Assembly: GCA_020846575.1 (NCBI GenBank)
Contig: JADLDQ010000232.1
Location: forward strand, 1-8,506
Reading direction: 5' to 3'
Source: Burkholderiales bacterium
GTDB lineage: Bacteria; Pseudomonadota; Gammaproteobacteria; Burkholderiales; SG8-39
DNA: 8,506 bases
The notes beneath the pieces are model-generated. The model was given only the letters and a program-made list of their open reading frames with translations, searched no databases and was not told the origin of the DNA. This document shows, piece after piece, positions 1-6,413 of the stretch (position 1 is its first letter; the number at the start of each line of letters is the position of its first letter). Both the position numbers and the translations under genes were made by a program.

Positions 1-344
1 CCCTGATTGATGTCGGCGGATTGGCGGTTGAAGCGGATCTGGATTTCGCACGCCTCGGGGTCGATGCCGGTTTCGGCGCTCCGGTAGCCGGTGTCGCGCA
101 GCACCTGTCGCACAATATCCTCGGCTTGCGCTCGAACGGTGTCGAACATCTCGCGGCGGCTTGTCTTGAACTCGCCAGCGACGACGACGCACTGGTCCGC
201 GAGCATCGTCTCGCATGCAACCCTCGCGCGAGAGTCCTGTTCGAGGAAGGTGTCGAGGATGCGGTCGGAAATTCGGTCGGCAAGCTTGTCGGGATGGCCC
301 TCGGAAACGGACTCCGAGGAGAACAAACCGTTGCGGATAGACAT
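1..344 (-). CDS. metK: S-adenosylmethionine synthetase, N-terminal part (runs off left edge)
   Basis: Methionine adenosyltransferase makes S-adenosylmethionine from methionine and ATP in the cytoplasm. Read on the minus strand from ATG 344-342, the first 114 codons are present and the rest lies beyond the left edge. Residues 7-20 read LFSSESVSEGHPDK, the family's N-terminal signature; His17 and Asp19 match the ATP/Mg-binding His and Asp. ARVACET (about 42-48) and QSADINQG near the edge are also family hallmarks. The start is fixed by AGGAG at 356-352, seven bases upstream. The family assignment is firm. The sequence departs from common housekeeping MetK: VVVAGEFKTS stands where the E. coli type has a VLVGGEITTS-like stretch, so it may be a second, accessory copy. 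It lies downstream of a DUF3293 gene and directly behind a SAM-II-like riboswitch, so SAM feedback on its translation is expected. Confidence 0.95.
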   Translation of the reverse strand, partial: MSIRNGLFSSESVSEGHPDKLADRISDRILDTFLEQDSRARVACETMLADQCVVVAGEFKTSRREMFDTVRAQAEDIVRQVLRDTGYRSAETGIDPEACEIQIRFNRQSADINQ

Positions 345-350
345 GGTCAA

Positions 351-411
351 TCTCCTGTTTAGCCGCATTCGACGAATTGTCGGGGGCGGCAATCCGGATC
401 AAATCCCCCCA
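351..411 (-). promoter_or_regulatory. SAM-II/SAM-V-like riboswitch in the metK leader
   Basis: On the minus strand, GGGGG (410-406) pairs with CCCCC (386-382). The enclosed loop GATTTGATCCGGATTGC (405-389) closely resembles the SAM-II loop (GATTTAACCGTATTGC type). The 3' part AATGCGGCTAAACAGGAG (369-352) matches the conserved pseudoknot strand with GCTAAA followed by the ribosome binding site. CCG and ATT of the loop can pair with AAT and CGG of the 3' strand. The AGGAG that serves metK is at the end of the motif, so SAM binding would hide it and lower translation. This is the expected feedback, since metK makes SAM. Compared with the compact SAM-II pattern there is an extra small hairpin, CGAC-AATTC-GTCG (382-370), between the stem and the 3' strand. 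I recognised this from remembered consensus, not from a covariance search. Confidence 0.8.
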
Positions 412-426
412 GCCCGTTAGGCGGGC
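412..426 (-). repeat. Small inverted repeat upstream of the riboswitch
   Basis: GCCCG (412-416) and CGGGC (422-426) form a 5-bp hairpin with a 5-base loop between the DUF3293 stop and the riboswitch. No T-run follows on either strand, so it is not a convincing intrinsic terminator. It could insulate folding of the riboswitch, or be incidental. Confidence 0.35.
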
Positions 427-438
427 CAGTCCTTCAAG

Positions 439-871
439 TCATCGCAGCAATATCAGTTTCGGCACAGCGTCGGCCCCGACCCACACAATGGCATCCTGCC
501 TGTAGCGGGTACCGAGGTTTCTCGCGGCATCGAGATCGACCCCGAGGGCAAAAAAAAAGACTTTTCTCTTCCGGCCAAGCCCCCGACGAATCCGTCCCGG
601 CCCCCTCGATGACCCGCGCAGACAACGCTCGGAGTTCGGTGCCCAGGTGTTCATGCGCGGCCTCGTTGTCCTCAATGGTTTGGACGCGGCCGAACGGGTT
701 GAAGGCAGTGACAAAGACGCCGCATACCGTCCCGGAGGACGCGTAAAGTCGCGCCAGCTCCTCGGATCGCCGGTCGATGCACAACGTGACGGCGGCGAGC
801 CCTTCCCCAAACCGATACTCGGTCTTGAGATAGGCCTCGATCTTTTCAGCCGGAATTTCAGAGTGCGCCAA
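439..871 (-). pseudogene. DUF3293 family protein, frameshifted at a nine-A run
   Basis: DUF3293 proteins are small and of unknown function. From TTG 871 the frame reads through VTAFNPFG, EDNEAAHEHLGTEL and WPEEKSLFF, all typical of the family. At the run of nine A (550-558; T9 on the coding strand) that frame departs into unrelated sequence. One base fewer restores the family C-terminus, with RYRQDAIVWVG and PKLILLR, ending at TGA 441-439; the span of 433 bases is one more than a multiple of three. It may be an assembly or sequencing error, a real mutation, or a slippage site where some transcripts or ribosomes restore the frame. I prefer the second of two adjacent TTG codons (874, 871) because GGAGGG (884-879) is seven bases before it. 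No ATG start is available. The gene lies upstream of metK on the same strand, so cotranscription is likely. Confidence 0.85.
550..558 (-). repeat. A9/T9 homopolymer at the DUF3293 frame break
   Basis: Nine A on the plus strand (T9 on the coding strand) sit exactly where the DUF3293 reading frame changes. A length of eight would give a continuous protein. Runs of this length are known slippage sites for RNA polymerase and replication, and also a common place for read errors. Confidence 0.9.
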
Positions 872-897
872 CAAAAAACCCTCCGTTCAAGGAGGGT
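871..897 (-). terminator. Intrinsic terminator or attenuator at the DUF3293 start
   Basis: On the minus strand ACCCTCC (897-891), loop TTGAAC, and GGAGGGT (884-878) form a perfect 7-bp stem followed by a run of T (878-873). This is a good intrinsic terminator. Its 3' arm GGAGGG is also the only Shine-Dalgarno candidate for DUF3293, and the T-run touches the TTG start codon. The hairpin would therefore stop transcription or hide the ribosome binding site. ACCC (897-894) is also used by a competing leader stem. Confidence 0.8.
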
Positions 898-1005
898 CGA
901 CGCTTCCCGCTTGGTTGCTCGCTAGGAGCCACATCCGCTTTCGCGATCCACCTTGCCCGGGAGGGGCAGGTTGGCTTGGGCGTCGACCCAACTCTAGATG
1001 CAGAT
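894..1005 (-). ncRNA. Structured 5' leader of DUF3293-metK, possible unassigned riboswitch
   Basis: The leader between promoter and terminator folds into a closed multi-branch shape by eye. An outer stem of 10 perfect pairs joins GGGTCGACGC (989-980) to GCGTCGACCC (903-894). Inside, AGCCA (976-972) pairs with TGGCT (931-927), enclosing two hairpins: ACCTGCCC with GGGC-A-AGGT (971-950), and CGC-GAAA-GCG with flanking AT/AT pairs (947-933). A 3' purine-rich tail follows (926-904). The outer stem shares ACCC (897-894) with the terminator. A local hairpin TTGGG/CCCAA (991-976) competes with both the outer and inner stems. This is the layout of a ligand- or protein-sensing attenuator. I could not match it to a known class (SAM-I, SAM-II, SAM-IV, SAH, TPP, cobalamin, glycine and others considered). 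It could instead be a short terminated small RNA. Confidence 0.55.
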
Positions 1006-1008
1006 CAC

Positions 1009-1037
1009 ACTATACCCGAACGCGATGCGAAAAGCAA
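1009..1037 (-). promoter_or_regulatory. Sigma70-type promoter for the leader-DUF3293-metK unit
   Basis: On the minus strand TTGCTT (1037-1032) is followed after exactly 17 bases by TATAGT (1014-1009), a near-consensus pair. Transcription would begin near 1005-1001, about 15 bases before the folded leader. Confidence 0.7.
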
Positions 1038-1291
1038 AAGAAGTTGCCTGTCCGGATAGAAGGCCGCCTTGCCTCGTAACGCGGCAGCTCGGGCTCCTCG
1101 CCTTGCGAAATGTCCGGAGCGATGGCGCTGGAAAGGCGCTCGACGACCTATGAGCAGCAGGGCGCGAGGAACAGATCGCGCAGGTCGGCGGGTGGTTCCA
1201 CCAGCACTTTCGCCACCTTCGGATCCAGGTATCGCTCCACCACGGCGACGAGCTGCGGGAAAAGCGCCTGCGCGGGATTGTCGCCGGCATT
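1010..1291 (-). pseudogene. Unidentified gene remnant with in-frame stops
   Basis: This fills the gap between the Uma2 gene and the DUF3293 promoter. One minus-strand frame begins after TAG 1294-1292 and reads ALFPQLVAVVERYLDPKVAK and then EPPADLRDLFLAPCCS before TAG 1150-1148. The same frame continues as VVERLSSAIAPDISQGEEPE and on to TAG 1012-1010, inside the downstream promoter. Codons end mostly in G or C, as in real genes here, and the peptide is compositionally natural. The first usable start (GTG near 1243) would leave only about 31 residues and has no ribosome binding site. I read it as the decayed 3' part of a gene whose 5' end was lost. The family is not recognised. Confidence 0.35.
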
Positions 1292-1368
1292 CTATCGCCG
1301 ATCAGCGCTCGATCCACCCTGCACCGAGAACACTCCAGATTGAAGCGCCAATGACGCTCCGCTATTCC

Positions 1369-1965
1369 TCACGAAACATCCTCGAACACCGCATCCGGCG
1401 CCAGCGTGCAATTCACGCTCCGGATGTCCACCGGAACACCGGCGTAATCCTGGCGGGTCCACGCGCCATCCGCTTGGCGCCGGTACACCTCGATGCAGCG
1501 TCCTGACGCCGGTACCAGCACGTACTCCCGCAGCGTGGGGATGAGCTTGTACGCGTCGAACTTCTCGCCGCGGTCGAAGGCTTCGGTGGATTCCGAGAGC
1601 ACTTCCATGATGACGAGCGGTTCCGAGAGCGCGGCGACCCTCGTCCCGTCCCCGTCCAGATCGCCGGGCGCACACGTGATCATCAGGTCTGGATAGAAGT
1701 AGGCGTCTTTCGCCTTCACGTGCAGGCGCATGTCCGTGGCGTAGGCGCGGCAGGGTCCGCCTCGCAGGCCGGGGCGAAGGGCCACGACCAGGTTTTGAAC
1801 GATTTCATTGTGCCGGCGACTGCCCCCGGCCATGGCAGCGGGACCGTACCCCTGCCAGGCGTAGATGACGCCGTCCAGGTATTCGTGCTTGACGCTTGCC
1901 CGTTCCTCGAGTGCAAGGTATTCGTCGGGCGCGATCCACGCCGGCGCCTTCTGCGGTATTCCCAT
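1369..1965 (-). CDS. Uma2 family (DUF820) putative nuclease
   Basis: Uma2 proteins have a PD-(D/E)XK nuclease fold; their cellular role is poorly known and they often occur in many copies per genome. The 198-aa product has the expected order of motifs: the N-terminal EYLALEE and HEYLDGVIY segments, YPD (Asp93), MEVLS (Glu121) and DRGEKFDAYK (131-140), followed by a strand with EYVLVP. Asp93, Glu121 and Lys135 would form the metal site. The length is normal for the family. ATG 1965 is chosen, with GGAG eight bases upstream; a GTG directly before it (1968) is also possible. The gene stands alone, divergent from the helicase gene, with about 176 bp between the starts. The family call is firm; DNA cleavage activity is inferred. 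Confidence 0.9.
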   Translation of the reverse strand: MGIPQKAPAWIAPDEYLALEERASVKHEYLDGVIYAWQGYGPAAMAGGSRRHNEIVQNLVVALRPGLRGGPCRAYATDMRLHVKAKDAYFYPDLMITCAPGDLDGDGTRVAALSEPLVIMEVLSESTEAFDRGEKFDAYKLIPTLREYVLVPASGRCIEVYRRQADGAWTRQDYAGVPVDIRSVNCTLAPDAVFEDVS

Positions 1966-2141
1966 CACTGCGTCTCCAGGTGTTCGGATGCACTATGGCG
2001 CAGGCCTGCGATTCGTGCAACCGCACAGCCAGGCGCCCCTGCGACTCTCACGGCTCGCACAGGAAGCGGCAGGTCAGACCTGCGCACGGCTTCTGCAATA
2101 ATGTGCCCTCCCGCCTTCCCGCCTCCACCCGCCGGACTCCC

Positions 2142-4883
2142 GTGAAGACCAGACCCTCGGCCCATCTCACTCTGAAGGACAGGCTCTCGCGGCTCACGCC
2201 GCTCCAGGCGCAGGCGCTGCTCGGGCCGGAGGGCGCGCGGCTGCTCGCCAGGGGCGGCGCCGTCGATATCGACATCGACAATCAGGTACGGTTCGACGAG
2301 TACTCGCTGCGCGTGACCATTGCGGACGAGCATGGAGGGCCCGATGGCATCGTCACGGTGAGCCTCGACGACGCCCATCGGGACCGTCTGTGCATCGGCT
2401 GCACCGCGCCCGGGCCGCAGGGACAGTTATACCGCGCGGCGGTGCTGTCCCTCGTCCTGGAGGAGAAGGCGGCGCTTGGCCTCGCGACGGCGCCGCCGCA
2501 AGACGTGCCCTGGGAACTGCTCCAGGAAGACGAGCTCGAAGCGCGCGCGCTCGCCGAGCGCGAGAAGCGCGCCGGCGAGGAAACCATGAAGATCCGGTCC
2601 GCCGTGCCGGGCACGCCCTGGACCGACTACACGGTGGCGAACGCCGCCTCCGGCAAGACCTACCGGGTCGCGCTGCGCGGCCTGACCCGCGGGCAGAGCT
2701 ACTGCTCCTGCCCCGATTTCCGCAAAAACCTGCTCGGAACCTGCAAGCACGTGCTGAAGGTGCATGCCTGGGCGAAGAGGAAATTCCGGCCCGCGCAGCT
2801 GCTCGCCCGCTGGCGGCCCGAGCGCTTCGCCGTCTTCGCGCGCTACGACGGCGAGCTGCGTCTTGGCCTGGAAGCGCCGGAGCACATGTCCCCGGGCGCC
2901 AGGTCCCTCGCCGCAGCCTGGCGCGAGCGCTTCGCGACGCAGGATGCGCAGATGCTCGAGCTGCTGGAGACGGTCCGCAGGCTCGGGGGCCAGGGCGAGG
3001 ACGTCCTCGTCTACCCCGACGCGGAGGAGATCCTCGGCCAGGTGCTGCACCGCCAGCGCGTGAGCGCCCTGGTCGCGCAGATGCGCAAGGACCCGGCGGC
3101 GCATCCGCTGCGCCGCGAGCTGCTCCAGGTGGAGCTGCTGCCCTACCAGCTCGACGGCGTCGCCTTCGCCGCCGGGCGCGGGCGCGCGGTGCTTGCCGAC
3201 GAGATGGGGCTGGGCAAGACCATCCAGGGCGTGGGCGTCGCCGAGCTCCTCGCCCGGCACGCCGGCATCGAGCGCGTGCTGGTGATCTGCCCGGCCTCGC
3301 TCAAGTCGCAGTGGCGCGCGGAGATCGCGCGCTTTTGCGCGCGCAGCGTGCAGCTGGTCGCGGGCAAGGCCGCCGAGCGCGCGCTTGCTTACGGGGGGAG
3401 CACGTTCTTCACCATCTGCAACTACGAGCAGGTGCTGCGCGACTTCCTGCCCATCGAGCGCAATCGCTGGGACCTCATCATTCTGGACGAGGCGCAGCGC
3501 ATCAAGAACTGGGAGGCGAAGACCAGCCGCGTCATCAAGTCGCTGCGCTCGCCGTTCGCGCTGGTGCTCACCGGCACGCCCCTGGAAAACCGCCTGGACG
3601 AGCTCTATTCGGTGGTCGAGTTCATCGACGAGCGCCGTCTCGGCCCCGCGTACCGCTTCATCCACCGCCACCGGGTGGCGAGCGACACCGGCAAGGTGCT
3701 GGGCTACCGAAAGCTCGAATCCCTGCGGGAGCACCTGAAGCCGGTGCTCCTGCGCCGCACGCGCACCAGCGTCGCCCTGGAACTGCCGCCTCGCACCAAC
3801 GAGATCGTGCGCATCGAACCCACCGAGGAGCAATCCGACCTGCACAATGCGCACATGCAGGTGGTGTCCACCATCACCCGCAAGCGCTTTCTCACCGAGA
3901 TGGATCTCCTGCGCCTGCAAAAGGCGCTCCTTCTCGCCCGGATGTCGGCCAACAGCACGTTCCTGGTGGACAAGAAGCCGCCCGGCTACTCCAGCAAGCT
4001 GGAACGCGCGGCCGAGTTGTTCGAGGCTCTGTGCGCGGAGAAGGAACGCAAGCTCCTCGTGTTCAGCGAGTGGACCACCATGCTCGACCTGGTGGAGCCG
4101 CAGCTGCGGCGGCTGGACGCCGGGTTCGTGCGCCTGGACGGCTCCGTCCCCCAGAAACGCCGGCAGCAGCTCGTGTCGCGCTTCCAGGGCGACCCGGCCT
4201 GCCGCGTGTTCCTCACCACCAATGCGGGCGCGACCGGCCTGAACCTCCAGGCCGCCGATACCGTCGTCAACCTCGACCTGCCCTGGAACCCGGCGCTCCT
4301 GGAGCAGCGCATCGCCCGCGCGCACCGCATGGGCCAGAAGCGCCCGGTGCAGGTGTACCTGCTGGTCACCGAAGGGACCATCGAGGAGAACCTGCTCGCC
4401 ACGCTCTCGGCCAAGCACGAATTGGCGGCGGCGGTGCTCGACCCCGATTCGGATCTCAGCGAAGTGCAGCTGGCGAGCGGGATGGAGGAGCTGAAACGGC
4501 GCCTGGAACTGCTGCTCGGGGCGAAGCCCGACGCTGCGCAAGATCTATCGGTGCGCGAGCAGGCCGGCGCGGCCGAGATCGCCGGGCGGCGCGAGCGGGT
4601 GGCCGAGGCCGGCGGGCAACTGCTCGCGGCGGCGTTCTCGTTGCTCGGCGAGATGCTGCCCGCCGCGAGCGCGCCCGCGCCTTCGGCGCTCGAGGCAGTC
4701 AAGGCCGGGCTCGGCCAGTGCATGCACACGGGGGAGGATGGCAAGCTGCACCTTGCCGTGACCTTGCCCGATGCGCAGGCGCTCGACGGGCTCGCCGCGG
4801 CGCTCGCGCGCCTGCTGTCCGCGACCGCAGGCGGCGCCGGTGCAACCGGAGGCGGCGCCGGCGCGCCCGCGGCGGCGGGCTGA
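2142..4883 (+). CDS. SNF2-family DEAD/DEAH-type helicase with SWIM zinc finger
   Basis: A 913-aa SWI2/SNF2 ATPase of the bacterial type, expected to translocate on double-stranded DNA and move or remove bound proteins. It has a SWIM zinc finger C188-x-C190...C201-x-H203 (YCSCPDF...TCKH). The helicase core has Walker A DEMGLGKT (353-360), CPASLKSQW (motif Ia), DEAQ (449-452, motif II) and LTGTPLENRLDELYS (motif III). The second lobe has LLVFSEWTTM, RLDGSVPQKRR, GATGLNLQAAD and QRIARAHRMGQ (722-732, motif VI). The C-terminus ends in a Gly/Ala-rich tail. All core motifs are intact. The frame is open upstream to 1896, but that part overlaps the Uma2 gene and reads as non-protein-like sequence. 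GTG 2142 starts the first natural-looking segment (MKTRPSAHLTLKDRLSRLTP), though its ribosome binding site is weak; GTG 2103 is an alternative. Role could be repair, transcription recycling or phage defence; the neighbours do not decide. Confidence 0.92.
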   Translation: MKTRPSAHLTLKDRLSRLTPLQAQALLGPEGARLLARGGAVDIDIDNQVRFDEYSLRVTIADEHGGPDGIVTVSLDDAHRDRLCIGCTAPGPQGQLYRAAVLSLVLEEKAALGLATAPPQDVPWELLQEDELEARALAEREKRAGEETMKIRSAVPGTPWTDYTVANAASGKTYRVALRGLTRGQSYCSCPDFRKNLLGTCKHVLKVHAWAKRKFRPAQLLARWRPERFAVFARYDGELRLGLEAPEHMSPGARSLAAAWRERFATQDAQMLELLETVRRLGGQGEDVLVYPDAEEILGQVLHRQRVSALVAQMRKDPAAHPLRRELLQVELLPYQLDGVAFAAGRGRAVLADEMGLGKTIQGVGVAELLARHAGIERVLVICPASLKSQWRAEIARFCARSVQLVAGKAAERALAYGGSTFFTICNYEQVLRDFLPIERNRWDLIILDEAQRIKNWEAKTSRVIKSLRSPFALVLTGTPLENRLDELYSVVEFIDERRLGPAYRFIHRHRVASDTGKVLGYRKLESLREHLKPVLLRRTRTSVALELPPRTNEIVRIEPTEEQSDLHNAHMQVVSTITRKRFLTEMDLLRLQKALLLARMSANSTFLVDKKPPGYSSKLERAAELFEALCAEKERKLLVFSEWTTMLDLVEPQLRRLDAGFVRLDGSVPQKRRQQLVSRFQGDPACRVFLTTNAGATGLNLQAADTVVNLDLPWNPALLEQRIARAHRMGQKRPVQVYLLVTEGTIEENLLATLSAKHELAAAVLDPDSDLSEVQLASGMEELKRRLELLLGAKPDAAQDLSVREQAGAAEIAGRRERVAEAGGQLLAAAFSLLGEMLPAASAPAPSALEAVKAGLGQCMHTGEDGKLHLAVTLPDAQALDGLAAALARLLSATAGGAGATGGGAGAPAAAG

Positions 4884-4884
4884 T

Positions 4885-5955
4885 TCAGGTCTCGACCCGC
4901 CCCAGCCGCCCTGCGATCTGCGGCGAGTCCGCTGCGTAACGGTACGCCCGGAACACCCAGTTCGACATCGTCCCGGTCGGCATGCGGCCGTGGAACGGGT
5001 TGATGTACTCCCACACGATCTCCCTGTGCGGGGTCACCTCGAAGATCCGCCCCCACTGGCCCTCGCAGACCAGGGTGTTGCCCGAGGCCAGGCGCTGCGC
5101 GCCGCTGATATGCGGGGAGAAGAAGGTCCAGGGCGGATCGCCCTTGTATTCCCAGACCGTCTGTTTCGTCTTCGGCTCGATCTCGAGTACCCGCGAATGC
5201 GGCGGCGCGCCGGTGTCCTGTCCGTTGGCGAAGAACAGGATGTTCCCGTTGTCGAGCAGGGTGCAGTCGTGCTGCTGCCCCCAGCCGTCGTCGCGCATCT
5301 CCCAGCGCGGCTTGCCGCTCGCCCGGTCGATGATCATGATGGTCGAGAGCTTGCGGAACGACAGCATCACGCCGCCGTCGGGCATCGGGAACACGGCATT
5401 GCAGTGGGCGAACTCCTCGCGATGGCCGACCATGTTGAGGGGATAGCGCTCGATCTCCAGATCCTGGGCGTGCCATTCCCAGACGGTCTTTCCCGACGGG
5501 TCGACCTCGCGGATGTAGTCGCCGTAGATCATGCCGTCCTTCTCCTTGCCCGGCACACCGCCCTTGACGCGCGCGATGTTCTCCCGGGTCATCGCCTCCC
5601 AGCCGATGTAGACCGTGTTGCCGTTGGGCAGGCGCCGGAAGTCGTGGTGCTGGTTGTCGTCACGGTGCTCCCACACCACCTTCCCGTCCCAGTCGTACTC
5701 GCGCAGCAACCCGCCCTTGCCGCCGGTGTCCGGCAGGTTTCCCTGCGCGGTCCGCCCGGCCCAGAGCAGATTGCCGTTGGCCAGCAGGTGCGCGTAGTTG
5801 CCCGGGCCAAGCGGCAGACCGGTCCAGTGGTGCAGGATCTCGCCGCGCATGCCCAGGAGGTAGACCTCGTGGCAGCCGTGGGGTACGAGCAGTGTGAAGC
5901 CGGGAGTGGCGCGCACACGGTCGTAGAGCGTCAATCCGAATTGCGAGTAGCGCAT
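4885..5955 (-). CDS. Arylsulfotransferase (ASST)-like beta-propeller protein
   Basis: A 356-aa protein of the arylsulfotransferase/PQQ-like propeller type. The N-terminus (TPGFTLLVPHGCHEVYLLG, then GEILHHW) is the usual opening blade. Blade signatures repeat: HLLANGNLL (56-64), RRLPNGN (107-113), FPMPDGGVML, TLLDNGNILFF (232-242) and RLASGNTLV. Each is followed by an aromatic W-E/W strand such as KVVWEH, KTVWEW, TVWEY or EIVWEY. Conserved histidines that could form the active site are His103/His104 (QHHDF), His184 (FAHCN), His229 (QQHDC) and His282 (SPHIS). Known ASST enzymes transfer sulfate between phenols through a histidine, but many relatives are untested. No signal peptide or membrane segment is visible, unlike periplasmic ASSTs. 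ATG 5955 is chosen; GGAG lies ten bases upstream, and the extension above it looks non-coding. It converges with the helicase gene, one base between the stops, so neither has room for its own terminator. Confidence 0.85.
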   Translation of the reverse strand: MRYSQFGLTLYDRVRATPGFTLLVPHGCHEVYLLGMRGEILHHWTGLPLGPGNYAHLLANGNLLWAGRTAQGNLPDTGGKGGLLREYDWDGKVVWEHRDDNQHHDFRRLPNGNTVYIGWEAMTRENIARVKGGVPGKEKDGMIYGDYIREVDPSGKTVWEWHAQDLEIERYPLNMVGHREEFAHCNAVFPMPDGGVMLSFRKLSTIMIIDRASGKPRWEMRDDGWGQQHDCTLLDNGNILFFANGQDTGAPPHSRVLEIEPKTKQTVWEYKGDPPWTFFSPHISGAQRLASGNTLVCEGQWGRIFEVTPHREIVWEYINPFHGRMPTGTMSNWVFRAYRYAADSPQIAGRLGRVET

Positions 5956-6195
5956 GAGCGTGGTTCTCCGGTGGTTGGTCTGGCCAAGTATCGCCCGGGA
6001 CGGCGCAGGAGACCAGGCGCGAATGCGAGGACCGTCACGCGGGCAGGCGAGTCTTTGCGCCGCGGCGGCGATCCAGACGGGGCAGCGCAGCGGCCGGGAA
6101 GCTCTCGGCGGTCTCGGCTGTCCCTTCGCTCGTGCGAGGATAGCGGACCGGACTCGAACTCGCGAGGCTCGAGCATAGCATTCCCGGAGGGACGC
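5956..6195. other. Intergenic region between ASST-like gene and cupin remnant
   Basis: No gene is supported here. It must carry the minus-strand promoter of the ASST-like gene and any plus-strand promoter toward 6196. I see only weak -10-like strings (GATACT on the minus strand near 5990, TATGCT/TATCCT near 6140-6175) without good -35 partners. The long open frames across it are by-products of high GC. Confidence 0.4.
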
Positions 6196-6300
6196 GTGGT
6201 CACCGGCCACGACGAGAACGGGCGAGCGGTGGTGATGGCGGGCGAGTGCGACATGGAGAGCGATGGTAAGCGTCCGCTATCCCCCGTCCTTTCGCCCTGA
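6196..6300 (+). pseudogene. N-terminal remnant of a cupin-domain protein
   Basis: GGAGGG (6186-6191) four bases before GTG 6196 starts a 34-residue frame beginning VTGHDENGRAVV. This resembles the opening RRVVTGHDxxGkavf of many small cupin-domain proteins. The match lasts about 25 residues, then the frame turns into PLSPVLSP and stops at 6300, far short of a cupin of roughly 150 residues or more. The ribosome binding site and start look intact while the barrel is missing, which fits a truncation. Recognition rests on a short stretch. Confidence 0.4.
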
Positions 6301-6413
6301 CGCGGACCTGGGTCGAGCATCCACCCTCGGTGCTGTTCGAATTCACCGGCTCGCGCGAAGCGATGCACCCCATCGGATGCCATTACGCGCTGGCGCTATC
6401 GTTCCCTTCGAGC

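Noticed and set aside
21..420. Plus-strand frames over the left edge
   Set aside because: They are antisense to metK, whose signature motif is unmistakable on the minus strand.
2427..4541. Very long minus-strand open frame (about 700 codons) opposite the helicase
   Set aside because: It is the antisense of a gene with all SNF2 motifs intact; long antisense frames are expected at this GC content and the product has no domain.
2390..4939. Long plus-strand frame overlapping the helicase in another phase
   Set aside because: The product is almost entirely Ala/Arg/Gly/Pro, a typical GC shadow, and the overlapping frame has clear homology.
3986..5476. Minus-strand frame spanning the helicase end and the ASST-like gene
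   Set aside because: It crosses two well-supported genes out of phase and has low-complexity Ser/Arg content.
4771..6300. Plus-strand frame of about 500 codons opposite the ASST-like gene
   Set aside because: The minus strand carries the propeller motifs; only the last 34 codons of this frame (6196-6300) have a cupin-like look and are annotated apart.
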